A stretch of DNA of 64,000 nucleotides from an uncultured Rikenellaceae bacterium. GTDB taxonomy: Bacteria > Bacteroidota > Bacteroidia > Bacteroidales > Rikenellaceae. A program made the translations under genes and the position numbers. Positions 26,644-36,284 of the stretch are shown piece after piece (positions within the stretch are counted from its first letter, which is position 1; each line of letters begins with the position of its first letter). Location of the stretch: the NCBI GenBank assembly GCA_946486375.1, contig CAMLTW010000008.1:1-64000 (forward strand), read 5' to 3'. A model generated the notes under the pieces. The model made no database searches, had not been told where the DNA came from, and saw only the letters and a list, made by a program, of their open reading frames with translations.

Positions 26644-28063
26644 TCACTCGCCGCACAGGGCGTTCAGGTATTTTTCCAGATACGTATAGCCGTCCGGCGC
26701 CACCTTGTTCCGGTCTGCCGGATTTTCCGGATCGAGTCCGAAAGCGGTCTCCCACTCGTCCGGCATCCCGTCGTGATCGGAATCCACGGGCGCGGAGGCG
26801 CTGCGAAGCACCGGCCAGCCTCCCACGTCGGACGGAGTGTCGATGATGCCGCAGGGTTTCGAGGCATCGGCCACTCTTTTCGATTTCTTGTACGATTTTC
26901 CTTCATACGTGGCATAGCCTCCGCGTACCTCCGCAACGATCCGTTCATCCACGGCATCCCGCCGGGGAAGCGTCGCTCCGGCACCTTCCAACACGGCCTC
27001 GTAAGCTTCCCGGGCCGTTTGCTGACGGATGGGCATGGCCGGCCAGGGCTTCTCCCGTTTGATGATCGACAAATGCGCATCTCCTCCCGAAGGCTGTACC
27101 CCTCCGTTCCAGTTATCGTCGGTAACCGTCGGATTTCCTTCCACCACGTTCCCTGCGACGTACCATTCTCCGTAATCCTCCACCGTATTCCGGTAACCCG
27201 GATTCACGATGCGGTACGAAACTTTTCCGGGCTGAGTGGCCGGCCCCGGTTTGTAGTAGTTGGCCACCATGTTGACCCGGGTGAAATTGAATTTGTCGTT
27301 GCCCGCCTGATTGCGTTCACCCCCGTAACTACTGTTATAGCCCCCAGTTGTACAAAACATTGTTCCGGTAATCGTTATTCCCGGCTCCCGAAGCCCAGCG
27401 GGGATTCCGGCTCGAATGGTGGGCGATCAGGTTGTGATGATAGGTGCTGTGGTTCGATCCCCAGATTCCTCCGAATCCGTGACTGCCCTTGACGTGATGG
27501 GAATCGAACAGGCTTTCGGTAATCATGCACCACTGAATCGTCACGCTGTCGCAGTGATAGATGGAAACGCATTCGTCCACGCTCCAACTGGCGGAAACAT
27601 GATCCAAGATGATGTTCTTGTGGTACCGCCCTCCGATGGCGTCCGTCTCCCCTCCGCTTTCGTCGCCCAGTCGAACCCGGATGTAACGGATGACCACCTC
27701 GTCCGCACCGATGTTGAGCGGATAGCGTTTCAGACAAATACCGTCTCCCGGAGCCGTTTGTCCGGCGATGGTGATATGGGGATTTTTGATGGTCAGGGCT
27801 TTTTGCAGGTCGATCGTGCCGGAGACCCGGAACACGACGGTTCGGGGGCCTTCTGCCTCGATTGCGGCACGCAGGCTTCCCGGCCCGGAATCGTTCAGGT
27901 TAGTCACTTCGATGACTGCTCCGCCTCGCCCGCCGACGGTGTATTTTCCGTAGCCTTCCGCCGTCGGAAAAGCCGGCTGCCTCTGTTGGGCATAACTCGG
28001 GCCGGCTACCGAAACCAATAGCGCCACCGTCGCAAAAATGGGTTTCGCTCTCCTGTTCCGCAT
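26644..28063 (-). pseudogene. secreted pectate lyase (PL1-like) split by a one-base frameshift
   Basis: Two consecutive frames together make one pectate lyase of about 472 residues. The 5' part (28063-27335) has a signal peptide ending SYA-QQ, then [50 protein letters not shown] and [16 protein letters not shown], ending ...[14 protein letters not shown]. The 3' part (to 26644) continues [36 protein letters not shown] and ends in DSDHDGMPDEWETAFGLDPENPAD. The breakpoint is a run of five C at 27341-27345 (+ strand); four would restore NWGYNSSYG. The enzyme would cleave polygalacturonan outside the cell. Either a true pseudogene, a phase-variable tract, or a sequencing error. It lies 41 nt after the DUF1593 gene. 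Confidence 0.85.
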
Positions 28064-28104
28064 GGGTATTTACCTTAAAATCAGAGAAAAAGAAATTTAT
28101 CGTA

Positions 28105-29397
28105 TTATTCCAGCCACTCCCAACGTTCGGCCCAGTCCAGCAGGACTTCGCCGCGCCATTTTTGCAGCGTTTTTCCGCCCTGCCATTTTCCCTCGAACAG
28201 TTCCGGTTCCGTCCGGTCGGTGTACCAGTTCGGCCCCACCGGGTAATCCTCCGGCCTGCGATCGCCCGGCCAAACGTTGGCCACGACGATTTGTCCCTCC
28301 TGCTTTTCGAAGCCCGGAATCTCCGAAACGATCGTGTATGAAAGCGTCTCGGCCTGTTTGAACGCGTACCGAACCGCATATTTCCCGTCTCCGAGGTAAT
28401 AACCGTTCCATTCCTGCCCGGCTATGCTCATCGTGCAGCACGGAGTACCGACCGAAAGGTCGATCCGGGGCCCCTCGAAACGGAACTCGGCCACCGAATA
28501 GGCAAGTACCGTATCCGTCAACAGAGCGGGCCGCTCGAAAACAAACCTGGGGCTGTAGCTCATCGGAGCGAAACTTCCTCCCCAGCTTTCGCCCTGCGGA
28601 TCGTTCGGATCGCCATGCATGACGTAAAGCAGCGAAGGCGTGTCCCCCATCTTTATCCGGCCGCCGTAATAGTTTTTAAAATCGGTTCCCATATGCCCCG
28701 CTCCGCGGATGCAACGATCGTAATAACCATCGTTGCTCAGGCTGTCGGGCGCCCCGCCGTCCGAAAAGAATCCCCGGTAGGAGGCATTGGCCTCTATGAA
28801 CCAGAGGTCGGGAAAATGCTCGACGATGTAGGCATAGCTGTTCGCACTCCACTTCTTGTTCGGGCCTCCGATCCAGTACACCCGGATTCTGTCCCGGATG
28901 TCCGGAGCATCGTGAAGGGCCTGCGCCAGATCGTCCAGTCCTCCCCATACCAGCACCCAAAGCGGACGCTCGTCTTCCCTGCGGGCACAGCGAACGATCC
29001 AGTCGGAACCTTCGGTAGCGGTCGCATAACCGGCAAAAGGCGCCTCTCCCTGCCGTCCCTGTTTGGTTACGGCCCGCAGCTCGTCCGGATCGGGAAAACC
29101 GTCGGCATGCTTTTTCAATTGCGGCAAATCCTTTTCATACAGGTCGATCATATCCAGAATGTCCTGTTTCTTCCCTTCCCCGTAAGAAGGCGAAGAAACC
29201 AGTCCCTCGGTCTCGAACGAATCGCTGTACATCAGGAAATGGATCATCGACTGGAAATCGTCCGGATCGGTTCCCCCGATATCCGTACTGATCAAAATGC
29301 GCGGTTTGACCGGTTCTTCCGTCCGGCAGGCGTACCACCATCCGGCACACACCACCGCCAAAACTACCCACAACGTCGTTCTTCGGATTTTCTTCAT
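28105..29397 (-). CDS. DUF1593-type nucleoside-hydrolase-like lipoprotein
   Basis: 430 residues with an N-terminal membrane-targeting segment ending WWYAC (C24), probably a lipoprotein. The body has ILISTDIGGTDPDDFQSMIHFLMYSD, the Asp-rich N-terminal motif of the inosine-uridine nucleoside hydrolase fold, then EGLVSSPSYGEGKKQDILDMIDLYEKD and LWVLVWGGLDDLAQAL, as in DUF1593 proteins. Those are often found beside polysaccharide-degrading enzymes and are thought to be glycan-acting rather than nucleosidases; the substrate is unknown. It is the first gene of a two-gene unit with the pectate lyase. Confidence 0.8.
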   Translation of the reverse strand: MKKIRRTTLWVVLAVVCAGWWYACRTEEPVKPRILISTDIGGTDPDDFQSMIHFLMYSDSFETEGLVSSPSYGEGKKQDILDMIDLYEKDLPQLKKHADGFPDPDELRAVTKQGRQGEAPFAGYATATEGSDWIVRCARREDERPLWVLVWGGLDDLAQALHDAPDIRDRIRVYWIGGPNKKWSANSYAYIVEHFPDLWFIEANASYRGFFSDGGAPDSLSNDGYYDRCIRGAGHMGTDFKNYYGGRIKMGDTPSLLYVMHGDPNDPQGESWGGSFAPMSYSPRFVFERPALLTDTVLAYSVAEFRFEGPRIDLSVGTPCCTMSIAGQEWNGYYLGDGKYAVRYAFKQAETLSYTIVSEIPGFEKQEGQIVVANVWPGDRRPEDYPVGPNWYTDRTEPELFEGKWQGGKTLQKWRGEVLLDWAERWEWLE

Positions 29398-29472
29398 TGC
29401 GATAACAGGTCAGTAAGAATTCAGGCTTCCGGCAGCGAAACGGACATGCTCGACAACGGACACCCTTTCCAA

Positions 29473-29480
29473 CAAATATA
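29473..29480 (-). promoter_or_regulatory. -7 promoter element for the DUF1593-pectate lyase unit
   Basis: TATATTTG on the minus strand, about 75 nt upstream of the start; the -33 region is poor (no TTTG at 19-20 nt). The remainder of 29398-29651 shows nothing further. Confidence 0.5.
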
Positions 29481-29651
29481 CGAAATATTTCATTTCCCGA
29501 AAGGCACGAACCGGACCTCCTGGAAAAAAGCCCCTGCCGAACCGAAAGAAAAACGCAGCCCTCATCGGCTTCCGTGTTCGATTCCGTTCTTCCGCGGGAT
29601 TGTCTCCCATCTCCGACCCGAAAGATTTCCCGAAACCGAATATCTTCATAT

Positions 29652-29692
29652 AAAAAAGACACTTCGGGTATGATCCCCAAGTGTCTTTTTTT
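29652..29692 (-). terminator. terminator of the str-S10-spc-alpha operon
   Basis: AAAAAAGACACTT (29652-29664) pairs with AAGTGTCTTTTTT, with an inner GGG/CCC pair in the loop; it lies 65 nt after the rplQ stop and has A/T runs on both sides, so it can also work in the other direction. Confidence 0.85.
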
Positions 29693-29756
29693 CGTATTCC
29701 CTCTTTCCCGGCAACGAATTCCTCCGCAACCGGCAATACGTAGGGAGATGATGCGC

Positions 29757-30350
29757 CTATGCTTCCGCAGCAGCAGGCGCTCCGTCTGCCTTCGTTTCCT
29801 CGCCTTCGGCCGCCGGTGCAACGGTTTCTGCCACTGCCGCCTTTTCTTCCGCAGCCGCTTCAGCAGTTTCCCCCTTCTTGTCAGAAGCCGCAGCCGCTTC
29901 CTTCTTACCGGCTCCGCCGCGTCCCCGCCGCGTCTTGGGCTTCCCGGCATCCGCGCCTTTCTTGGCCTTGTTGTCGCCGGACACGTAAACCGTATTGAAG
30001 TCTACCAGTTCGATAAAGCACATTTCGGCGCCGTCGCCCTGACGGAAACCGGTTTTCAGAATCCGGGTGTATCCTCCCGGCCGGTCTCCCACCTTCGGAG
30101 CCACTTCCCGGAACAGTTCCGAAACGGCGTATTTGTTCTTCAACGAGCTGAAAACCGTACGCCGCGCATGCGTCGAATCGTCCTTCGATTTGGTAATCAG
30201 CGGCTCCACGTACATCCGCAGCGCTTTCGCCTTGGCAAGCGTGGTATTGATCCGCTTGTGCAGGATCAGCGAAGAGGCCATGTTCGCCAGCAGCGCCTTC
30301 CGGTGTCCCGCCTGACGGCCCAAGTGATTGAAATTCTTATTGTGTCTCAT
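29757..30350 (-). CDS. rplQ: 50S ribosomal protein L17 with long charged tail
   Basis: Large-subunit protein near the exit-tunnel side. Residues 1-125 are the usual L17 ([34 protein letters not shown]). Residues about 126-197 are an added low-complexity tail, first basic ([14 protein letters not shown]), then Ala/Glu-rich. Bacteroidota L17 proteins often carry extensions, and this one is about 70 residues. Last gene of the cluster, followed by the terminator. Confidence 0.97.
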   Translation of the reverse strand: MRHNKNFNHLGRQAGHRKALLANMASSLILHKRINTTLAKAKALRMYVEPLITKSKDDSTHARRTVFSSLKNKYAVSELFREVAPKVGDRPGGYTRILKTGFRQGDGAEMCFIELVDFNTVYVSGDNKAKKGADAGKPKTRRGRGGAGKKEAAAASDKKGETAEAAAEEKAAVAETVAPAAEGEETKADGAPAAAEA

Positions 30351-30357
30351 CGTTCAA

Positions 30358-31350
30358 TTAATCCTTGTCAAGTTTGTACATTGATACGTCCATCCCGAAA
30401 TGGAGGTTCAGCGAAGCCAGCAGTTCGTCCAGTTCCGAAAGGGATTTTTTTCCGAAATTCCGGAACTTCAGCAGGTCGTTCCGATGGAACCGCACCAGAT
30501 CGCCCACCGTTTCCACTTCCGCCGCCTTCAGGCAGTTGAGCGCCCGCACCGACAAATCCTGTTCGGACAGTTTCGTCTTCAACAGTTGCCGCATGTGAAG
30601 CACGTCTTCGTCGAATTCTTCCGTGGCGGCGTTTTCCTCGATGTTCAGCGTGATCTTCTCGTCCGAGAAAAGCATGAAGTGGTGGATCAGGATCTTGGCC
30701 GCTTCCTTCAGCGCATCCTTCGGATGGATGGAACCGTCCGTGGTGATTTCCAGCACGAGCTTTTCATAGTCCGTCTTCTGTTCCACGCGGAAGTTTTCCA
30801 CCGTGTATTTCACGTTCTTGATCGGCGTATGGATCGAGTCGATCGGCAGCAATCCGAATTCCGCGTCCACCGGCTTGTTCTCCTCCGCAGGCACGTATCC
30901 CCGCCCCTTGCCGATGGTCAGTTCCATCTGCATTTTCACGTCGCTGTCCAGCCGGCAGATCACCAGGTCGGGATTCAGCACCTTGAAGCAGGTCAGGAAA
31001 TTGGAAATGTGCCCGGCCGTGAATTCGGTCATTCCCGCCACGTTGACGGTCACCTTTTCGAAATCGCAGTTGTCCACGGTACGCATGAACCGAACCTGCT
31101 TCAGGTTGAGGATGATGTCGATCATCCCCTCCATCACGCCCGGAATGGCCGCGAACTCGTGATTGACTCCTGCCACTTTTACAGTAGTAATAGCATACCC
31201 CTCCAGAGAAGAAAGAAGAATGCGGCGCAGCGCGTTACCCACGGTCATGCCGAATCCCGGCTCCAGCGGACGGAATTCGAACCGGCCGAAGGTGGGCGAA
31301 GATTCCAGCATAATCACCTTTTCAGGTTTTTGGAATGCTAATATTGCCAT
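30358..31350 (-). CDS. rpoA: RNA polymerase alpha subunit
   Basis: 330 residues, normal size. The N-terminal dimerisation/assembly domain ([25 protein letters not shown]) and the C-terminal alphaCTD (about 250-325, [47 protein letters not shown]) that contacts activators and UP elements are complete. Ends 7 nt before rplQ. Confidence 0.98.
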   Translation of the reverse strand: MAILAFQKPEKVIMLESSPTFGRFEFRPLEPGFGMTVGNALRRILLSSLEGYAITTVKVAGVNHEFAAIPGVMEGMIDIILNLKQVRFMRTVDNCDFEKVTVNVAGMTEFTAGHISNFLTCFKVLNPDLVICRLDSDVKMQMELTIGKGRGYVPAEENKPVDAEFGLLPIDSIHTPIKNVKYTVENFRVEQKTDYEKLVLEITTDGSIHPKDALKEAAKILIHHFMLFSDEKITLNIEENAATEEFDEDVLHMRQLLKTKLSEQDLSVRALNCLKAAEVETVGDLVRFHRNDLLKFRNFGKKSLSELDELLASLNLHFGMDVSMYKLDKD

Positions 31351-31378
31351 AAGATATGCTCTTTCAGTTATAATATTA

Positions 31379-31987
31379 CTACTTCGAGTACAATTCGACG
31401 ATGAGCTGCTCCCGGATGTTTTCCGGAATTTCGCTCCGTTCCGGCCGTTGCAGGAACCGGCCGCCCATCAGCGTATTGTCCCATTCGATCCAGGCATAGC
31501 GGCTTCTGCGGCCCAGGCCCAGCGAATCCTGGATGACTTCCAGGGATTTGGATTTTTCCCGTACGGCCACGAGATCTCCCGGTCTCAGCGTGTACGAAGG
31601 AACGTTCACTACTTTTCCGTTGACCGTAATGTGACGGTGCGACACCAACTGCCGGGCGGCGGCCCGCGTCGGAGCGATTCCCATCCGGAACACCACGTTG
31701 TCCAACCGGCATTCCAGCAGCTTCAACAGGTCTTCGCCCGTGATGCCTCCGAGCCGTTCGGCCCGTTCGAAGGTCTTGCGGAATTGCTTTTCCTGCAGAC
31801 CGTAAATGGCTTTGGCTTTCTGCTTTTCCAGCAGCTGCACGCCGTATTCCGACACTTTTTTCCGTTTCCGGTTCAGCCCGTGCTGTCCCGGAGGGTAATT
31901 TTTCTTTTCAAACGCCTTGTCAGCACCGAATATGGGTTCGCCGAATTTACGGGCGATTTTCGTCTTTGGTCCTAAATATCTTCCCAT
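31379..31987 (-). CDS. rpsD: 30S ribosomal protein S4
   Basis: Primary 16S rRNA binder that nucleates the 5' domain of the small subunit. 202 residues with the S4 domain (about 92-155, [36 protein letters not shown]). A separate promoter element lies just upstream, so rpsD-rpoA-rplQ can probably be transcribed independently of the rest of the cluster. Confidence 0.98.
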   Translation of the reverse strand: MGRYLGPKTKIARKFGEPIFGADKAFEKKNYPPGQHGLNRKRKKVSEYGVQLLEKQKAKAIYGLQEKQFRKTFERAERLGGITGEDLLKLLECRLDNVVFRMGIAPTRAAARQLVSHRHITVNGKVVNVPSYTLRPGDLVAVREKSKSLEVIQDSLGLGRRSRYAWIEWDNTLMGGRFLQRPERSEIPENIREQLIVELYSK

Positions 31988-32006
31988 TGTATGAAAAACT
32001 TGTTTG

Positions 32007-32014
32007 CAAAATTA
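32007..32014 (-). promoter_or_regulatory. internal promoter element before rpsD
   Basis: TAATTTTG on the minus strand, 19 nt upstream of the rpsD start codon within a 141-nt gap after rpsK. It matches TAnnTTTG; no clear -33 box. It would give a very short leader. Confidence 0.45.
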
Positions 32015-32128
32015 ATGAATTTATTCAAAACGGTCTTTCCGTCCATCGCACAGGAGTTTCCTTGCACCCACTCGCCTCCGCGCTCCCTGCCGCCGAAGTC
32101 CGGATATCCCCGCCAACACAACCGGCAA

Positions 32129-32518
32129 TTATACCCGTCTTCTGCTGGGGGGACGGCAACCGTTATGGGGAAGCGGCGTCACGTCGACGATCTCGGTCAC
32201 TTCGATGCCGGCACCGTGCAGCGTCCGGATGGCCGATTCGCGTCCGGCACCCGGTCCCTTCACATATACCTTCACCTTGCGCAATCCCAGATCGTAGGCT
32301 ACCTTCGCACAATCCTGAGCCGCGGTCTGAGCGGCGTAAGGGGTATTTTTCTTCGATCCTCTGAAGCCCATCTTTCCGGCGGAACTCCAACTGATCACTT
32401 CACCGTTTCCATTGGTAAGGGTTATGATTACGTTGTTGAAAGTCGAATGCACATGAGCCTGACCCAGCGCGTCCACCTTGACAACTCTCTTTTTAACTGT
32501 TCCGGTCTTTTTTGCCAT
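32129..32518 (-). CDS. rpsK: 30S ribosomal protein S11
   Basis: Platform protein of the small subunit near the mRNA exit. 129 residues, with [44 protein letters not shown] and the conserved end [15 protein letters not shown]. Starts 12 nt after rpsM. Confidence 0.98.
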   Translation of the reverse strand: MAKKTGTVKKRVVKVDALGQAHVHSTFNNVIITLTNGNGEVISWSSAGKMGFRGSKKNTPYAAQTAAQDCAKVAYDLGLRKVKVYVKGPGAGRESAIRTLHGAGIEVTEIVDVTPLPHNGCRPPSRRRV

Positions 32519-32530
32519 AACTCTCTGAAA

Positions 32531-32911
32531 TTACTTGGTTGCTTTTTTCTTGTTAGCCACGGTTTTCTTCCGTCCCTTCCGGGTTCTGGCGTTGTTTTTG
32601 GTACTCTGACCCCGAACGGGCAGCCCGAGACGGTGGCGGATCCCCCGGTAACAACCGATGTCCATCAGCCGTTTGATGTTCAGCTGAACGGACGAACGGA
32701 GTTCTCCCTCCACCTTGTAGCCTTCGCTGGCGATAATGTTCCGGATGGAAGCCACCTGATCGTCCGACCAGTCCTTCACCTTCGTGTCATAGTCCACACC
32801 GGCTTTTTCCAGGATCGTGCGAGCGGTGCTTCTTCCGATTCCGTAGATATAGGTCAACCCGATCTCGCCTCTTTTATTTTTTGGTAAATCTACACCGACA
32901 ATACGTGCCAT
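32531..32911 (-). CDS. rpsM: 30S ribosomal protein S13
   Basis: Head protein making intersubunit bridges and touching the P-site tRNA. 126 residues: [30 protein letters not shown] at the start and the basic [21 protein letters not shown] tail. Gene order rpmJ-rpsM-rpsK-rpsD is the standard alpha operon. Confidence 0.98.
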   Translation of the reverse strand: MARIVGVDLPKNKRGEIGLTYIYGIGRSTARTILEKAGVDYDTKVKDWSDDQVASIRNIIASEGYKVEGELRSSVQLNIKRLMDIGCYRGIRHRLGLPVRGQSTKNNARTRKGRKKTVANKKKATK

Positions 32912-32939
32912 AAACTTCTGATCTTTTTACGATTAAAAA

Positions 32940-33056
32940 CTATCCCTGGCGCATTTTGAACTTGGGATTCTTCTTGCAAATCACATACAAACGCCCCTTG
33001 CGTTTCACGATCTTGCAATCCTCGCTTCTTTTCTTGATGGATGCTCTAACTTTCAT
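32940..33056 (-). CDS. rpmJ: 50S ribosomal protein L36, reduced zinc-site form
   Basis: 38 residues, [20 protein letters not shown]...[14 protein letters not shown]. Of the four zinc ligands of canonical L36 (C11, C14, C27, H33), only C14 and C27 remain; positions 11 and 33 are Ser and Phe, so zinc binding is probably lost. Found by reading between rpsM and infA. Confidence 0.95.
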   Translation of the reverse strand: MKVRASIKKRSEDCKIVKRKGRLYVICKKNPKFKMRQG

Positions 33057-33176
33057 GTGAAATTCTTTTTTTCATTCGTCACATGCCGCCCGCCTTCCGC
33101 GGACTTCATATTTCAAACCTCTTTTTTCTAAAAACAACACGGTACGATATGCCGGGAAACCGAAACGCCCCCGAAC

Positions 33177-33395
33177 CTATTTGTACCGGAACGAAATTCT
33201 CCCCTTGGTCAGATCGTAGGGAGACATTTCCACTTTCACCTTATCCCCGGGCAGAATCTTGATGTAATGCATCCGCATCTTTCCCGAGATGTGGGCCGTA
33301 ATCACGTGGCCGTTATCCAGTTCCACCCTGAACATGGCGTTGGACAACGCTTCGATGATTGTCCCGTCCTTTTCGATGGCAGCTTGTTTAGACAT
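33177..33395 (-). CDS. infA: translation initiation factor IF-1
   Basis: 72-residue OB-fold protein that blocks the A site during initiation: [64 protein letters not shown]. Lies 120 nt before rpmJ and 29 nt after map; the 120-nt gap has no evident feature. Confidence 0.98.
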   Translation of the reverse strand: MSKQAAIEKDGTIIEALSNAMFRVELDNGHVITAHISGKMRMHYIKILPGDKVKVEMSPYDLTKGRISFRYK

Positions 33396-33424
33396 ACGTT
33401 ACTTCCTCGCTTACAATTAGCTGT

Positions 33425-34198
33425 TTAATGAACAGAGTTTTCGATAAAATCGAAGGTCGTGAGCACATCTGCGCCTTCACGCGTTACGGCTACGGCGAAT
33501 TCGAAGTGAGCCGAGGGCTTGCGGTCCCGCGTCCGCACCGTCCAGCCGTCCCGTTCGAATACGACCTGCCGCGTGCCCATGTTGATCATCGGTTCGATGC
33601 AAAGCACCATCCCCTCTTTCAGCAAAGGCCCCCTTCCCCGCGCCCCGTAGTTGGGCACTTCCGGAGACTCGTGCATGTTCCGTCCCAGTCCATGTCCCAC
33701 CAGTTCCCGCACTACCGAGAACCCGTTGGCTTCCGCATGTTCCTGCACGGCATTGGAGATATCCCCGATCCGGTGGCCGATCTTCACCTGAGCCACGCCC
33801 CGGTAAAGCGATTCCTTCGTTACCTCCAGCAGTTTCCGCACTTCCGGCGCAACTTCGCCTACCGCGAACGTATAGGCGGAATCCCCGTAAAAACCGTGCA
33901 TCAGCGTGCCGCAGTCCACCGAAATGATATCCCCTTCCTTCAGAATCCGCTTGGCGGACGGAATCCCGTGCACCACCTCTTCGTTCACCGAGATGCACAG
34001 GGTGTTGGGAAATCCTTCGTATCCCAAGAACCCCGGTTCCGCTCCGTGATCGCGGATGAATTCCTCCGCGATCCGGTCGATTTCCAGTGTGCTGACACCG
34101 GGACGGATGTGTTTTCCGATTTCTCCCAGCGTCCGGGAAACGAGCTGATTGTTTTCGCGCAACAGTTCGACCTCTTCCTTTGTCTTGTAATGTATCAT
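33425..34198 (-). CDS. map: methionine aminopeptidase, type I
   Basis: Removes the initiator methionine. 257 residues with the metal ligands in SVDCGTLMHGFYGDSAYTF (two Asp), GHGLGRNMHESP (His) and the C-terminal IEPMINMG and FEFAVAVT blocks. The start MIHYKTKEEVELLRENNQLVS is typical. Sits between secY and infA, as in many bacteria. Confidence 0.97.
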   Translation of the reverse strand: MIHYKTKEEVELLRENNQLVSRTLGEIGKHIRPGVSTLEIDRIAEEFIRDHGAEPGFLGYEGFPNTLCISVNEEVVHGIPSAKRILKEGDIISVDCGTLMHGFYGDSAYTFAVGEVAPEVRKLLEVTKESLYRGVAQVKIGHRIGDISNAVQEHAEANGFSVVRELVGHGLGRNMHESPEVPNYGARGRGPLLKEGMVLCIEPMINMGTRQVVFERDGWTVRTRDRKPSAHFEFAVAVTREGADVLTTFDFIENSVH

Positions 34199-34272
34199 TT
34201 CTCTGTCTGAAGAACCGTTCCCCTGTTTCTGCCGTCACCGGAAGAAACGGAGAACCCGACCCTGCGGCCGGT

Positions 34273-35601
34273 CTAAACGTTCGTCCGTCCTTTGATCCTG
34301 CCCGTTTTCATCAAACCGTCGTAATGACGCAGGAGCAGGTGGCTTTCGATCTGCTGCAACGTATCCAGCACCACGCCCACGAGGATCAGCAAAGACGTCC
34401 CTCCGTAGAAATGCGCGAACTGGTTATTGACCCCCAGTATCATTGCGAACGCCGGCAAAATGGCGATGATCGCAAGGAACACCGATCCCGGCAGGGTGAT
34501 TCTCGTCATGATGGTGTCGAGGTACTCGGACGTCTTCTTTCCCGGCTTGATCCCCGGAATGAATCCCCCGTTCCGCTTCATGTCTTCCGCCATGTTGTTG
34601 GGATTCACCGTAATGGCCGTATAGAAGTACGTAAACGCAACCACCAGCAGTCCGAAAATGAAGTTATACCAGAAACCCGTATAATTCCCCAGCACCGCCG
34701 CGATGCCCCGGGTCGCTTCGAACCGGGAGAAGAAAAGCGGAATGAACATCAGCGCCTGGGCGAAAATGATCGGCATAACCCCTGCCGCATTAATCTTCAG
34801 CGGAATATACTGACGGACTCCTCCATACTGCTTATTACCAACAATCCGTTTTGCATACTGCACGGGAATCTTGCGCACGGCCTGAACCAGGGCGATAGTC
34901 GCCGCAAAAACGAGGAACAATACCGCCAGTTCGACGACGAACATGACAAGCCCGCCCGTAGAATCTACAAAGCGCGAGTTGATTTCAGCCAAAAGTGCAT
35001 GAGGCAGTCGGGCAATGATACCCACCATGATTATGAGAGAGACTCCGTTCCCGATCCCCTTGTCGGTGATCTTTTCCCCGAGCCACATCACGAACATCGT
35101 CCCGGCGATGAGCACCACCGTGGCGACCACGGTAAAGAGCACGCTGGACGGTCCGAGAACGAATGCTCCGGCCGGAAGCTGGGAATGAAGCGTTGCAAGG
35201 TACGCGGGTCCCTGCAATAGCAAAACGATAATGGTCAGATAGCGCGTCCACTGCGTCATCTTGCGCCGTCCGCTTTCCCCTTCCTTCTGAAGTTTCTGGA
35301 AATAGGGAACCACGATCCCGAGAAGCTGGATCACGATCGACGCCGAGATGTACGGCATGATACCCAGTGCGAAAATGGAAGCGTTCCCGAAAGCCCCGCC
35401 GGAGAAAATGTCCAGCAGGCCGAGAAGCCCGTTGCCTTCCACCGTATCCTGCAGGTTGGTCAGCGCTTCCGGATTGATACCGGGTATGACGACAAAGCTA
35501 CCGAACCTATAAATAAGCAGAAGCCCCAGGGTATAGAGGATTCTATTCCTGAGCTCTTCTATCTTAAAGATGTTCTTTATAGTCTCGATTAACTTTTTCA
35601 T
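34273..35601 (-). CDS. secY: preprotein translocase subunit SecY
   Basis: Core of the Sec channel in the inner membrane. 442 residues with ten predicted membrane helices; IYRFGSFVVIPGIN in helix 1, the SGGAFGNASIFALGIMPYISASI plug/helix-2 region, and KNGGFIPGIKPGKKTSEYL in the cytosolic loop that meets SecA and the ribosome. Starts 4 nt after rplO. Confidence 0.98.
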   Translation of the reverse strand: MKKLIETIKNIFKIEELRNRILYTLGLLLIYRFGSFVVIPGINPEALTNLQDTVEGNGLLGLLDIFSGGAFGNASIFALGIMPYISASIVIQLLGIVVPYFQKLQKEGESGRRKMTQWTRYLTIIVLLLQGPAYLATLHSQLPAGAFVLGPSSVLFTVVATVVLIAGTMFVMWLGEKITDKGIGNGVSLIIMVGIIARLPHALLAEINSRFVDSTGGLVMFVVELAVLFLVFAATIALVQAVRKIPVQYAKRIVGNKQYGGVRQYIPLKINAAGVMPIIFAQALMFIPLFFSRFEATRGIAAVLGNYTGFWYNFIFGLLVVAFTYFYTAITVNPNNMAEDMKRNGGFIPGIKPGKKTSEYLDTIMTRITLPGSVFLAIIAILPAFAMILGVNNQFAHFYGGTSLLILVGVVLDTLQQIESHLLLRHYDGLMKTGRIKGRTNV

Positions 35602-35605
35602 CCGC

Positions 35606-36052
35606 TTAGAGTTTAATGGCTTTACCCTGCTGAGCTTCTATCGCAGCGGCAGCCGATTTGGAAAACGCATGGGCCGTCACGTCCACCTTCACGGTCAGCG
35701 TTCCGTTCCCCAGGATTTTCACCCGGTCGTTCTTGGAAGCGAAACCCGCTTCGACCAGCGTATCCACCCCGATTTCCGTCAGGTTGTCCTTCTTGGCCAG
35801 TTCTTCCAGCACGGAAAGGTTCACGGCCTTGAATTCCACGCGTTCGAGGTTTTTGAACCCGAATTTCGGCAACCGTCTCTGAAGCGGCATCTGGCCCCCT
35901 TCGAAACCGATCTTCCGGGAGTAACCCGAACGGGATTGAGCCCCCTTATGACCACGGGTCGAGGTTCCTCCATGTCCCGAACCCTGCCCCCTGCCGATTC
36001 TCTTTTCTTTTTTCACCGAGCCGTTTGCAGGCTTCAAATTATTGAGATTCAT
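35606..36052 (-). CDS. rplO: 50S ribosomal protein L15
   Basis: Late-assembly large-subunit protein, 148 residues, with the Gly/Arg-rich N-terminus GRGQGSGHGGTSTRGHKGAQSRSGYSRKIGFEGGQMPLQRRLPK and a C-terminal globular domain. The order rpmD-rplO-secY is the standard end of the spc operon. Confidence 0.98.
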   Translation of the reverse strand: MNLNNLKPANGSVKKEKRIGRGQGSGHGGTSTRGHKGAQSRSGYSRKIGFEGGQMPLQRRLPKFGFKNLERVEFKAVNLSVLEELAKKDNLTEIGVDTLVEAGFASKNDRVKILGNGTLTVKVDVTAHAFSKSAAAAIEAQQGKAIKL

Positions 36053-36084
36053 CTTCTTAACTTAATGGTATATGGGTTAACAAT

Positions 36085-36270
36085 CTACTGGTTCACCGGC
36101 GTCACTTTCACCAGGTGTTTCACCTTTTCAATCATGCCCAGAACGATCGCAGAATCGTCGTGCTGAACGGTCTGATTGATTTTCCGCAGGCCCAGCGCAT
36201 CCAGATTCTTCTTCTGGTTGGCCGACGCACCGATGCGGCTTTTGATCTGTGTGATATTCAACTTTGCCAT
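36085..36270 (-). CDS. rpmD: 50S ribosomal protein L30
   Basis: 61 residues from MAKLNITQIKSRIGASANQKKNLDALGLRKINQTVQ. An ATG 12 nt upstream would add only MQEE; I prefer the internal start because it matches family proteins and gives normal spacing to rpsE. Confidence 0.95.
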   Translation of the reverse strand: MAKLNITQIKSRIGASANQKKNLDALGLRKINQTVQHDDSAIVLGMIEKVKHLVKVTPVNQ

Positions 36271-36284
36271 TTCTTCCTGCACGC

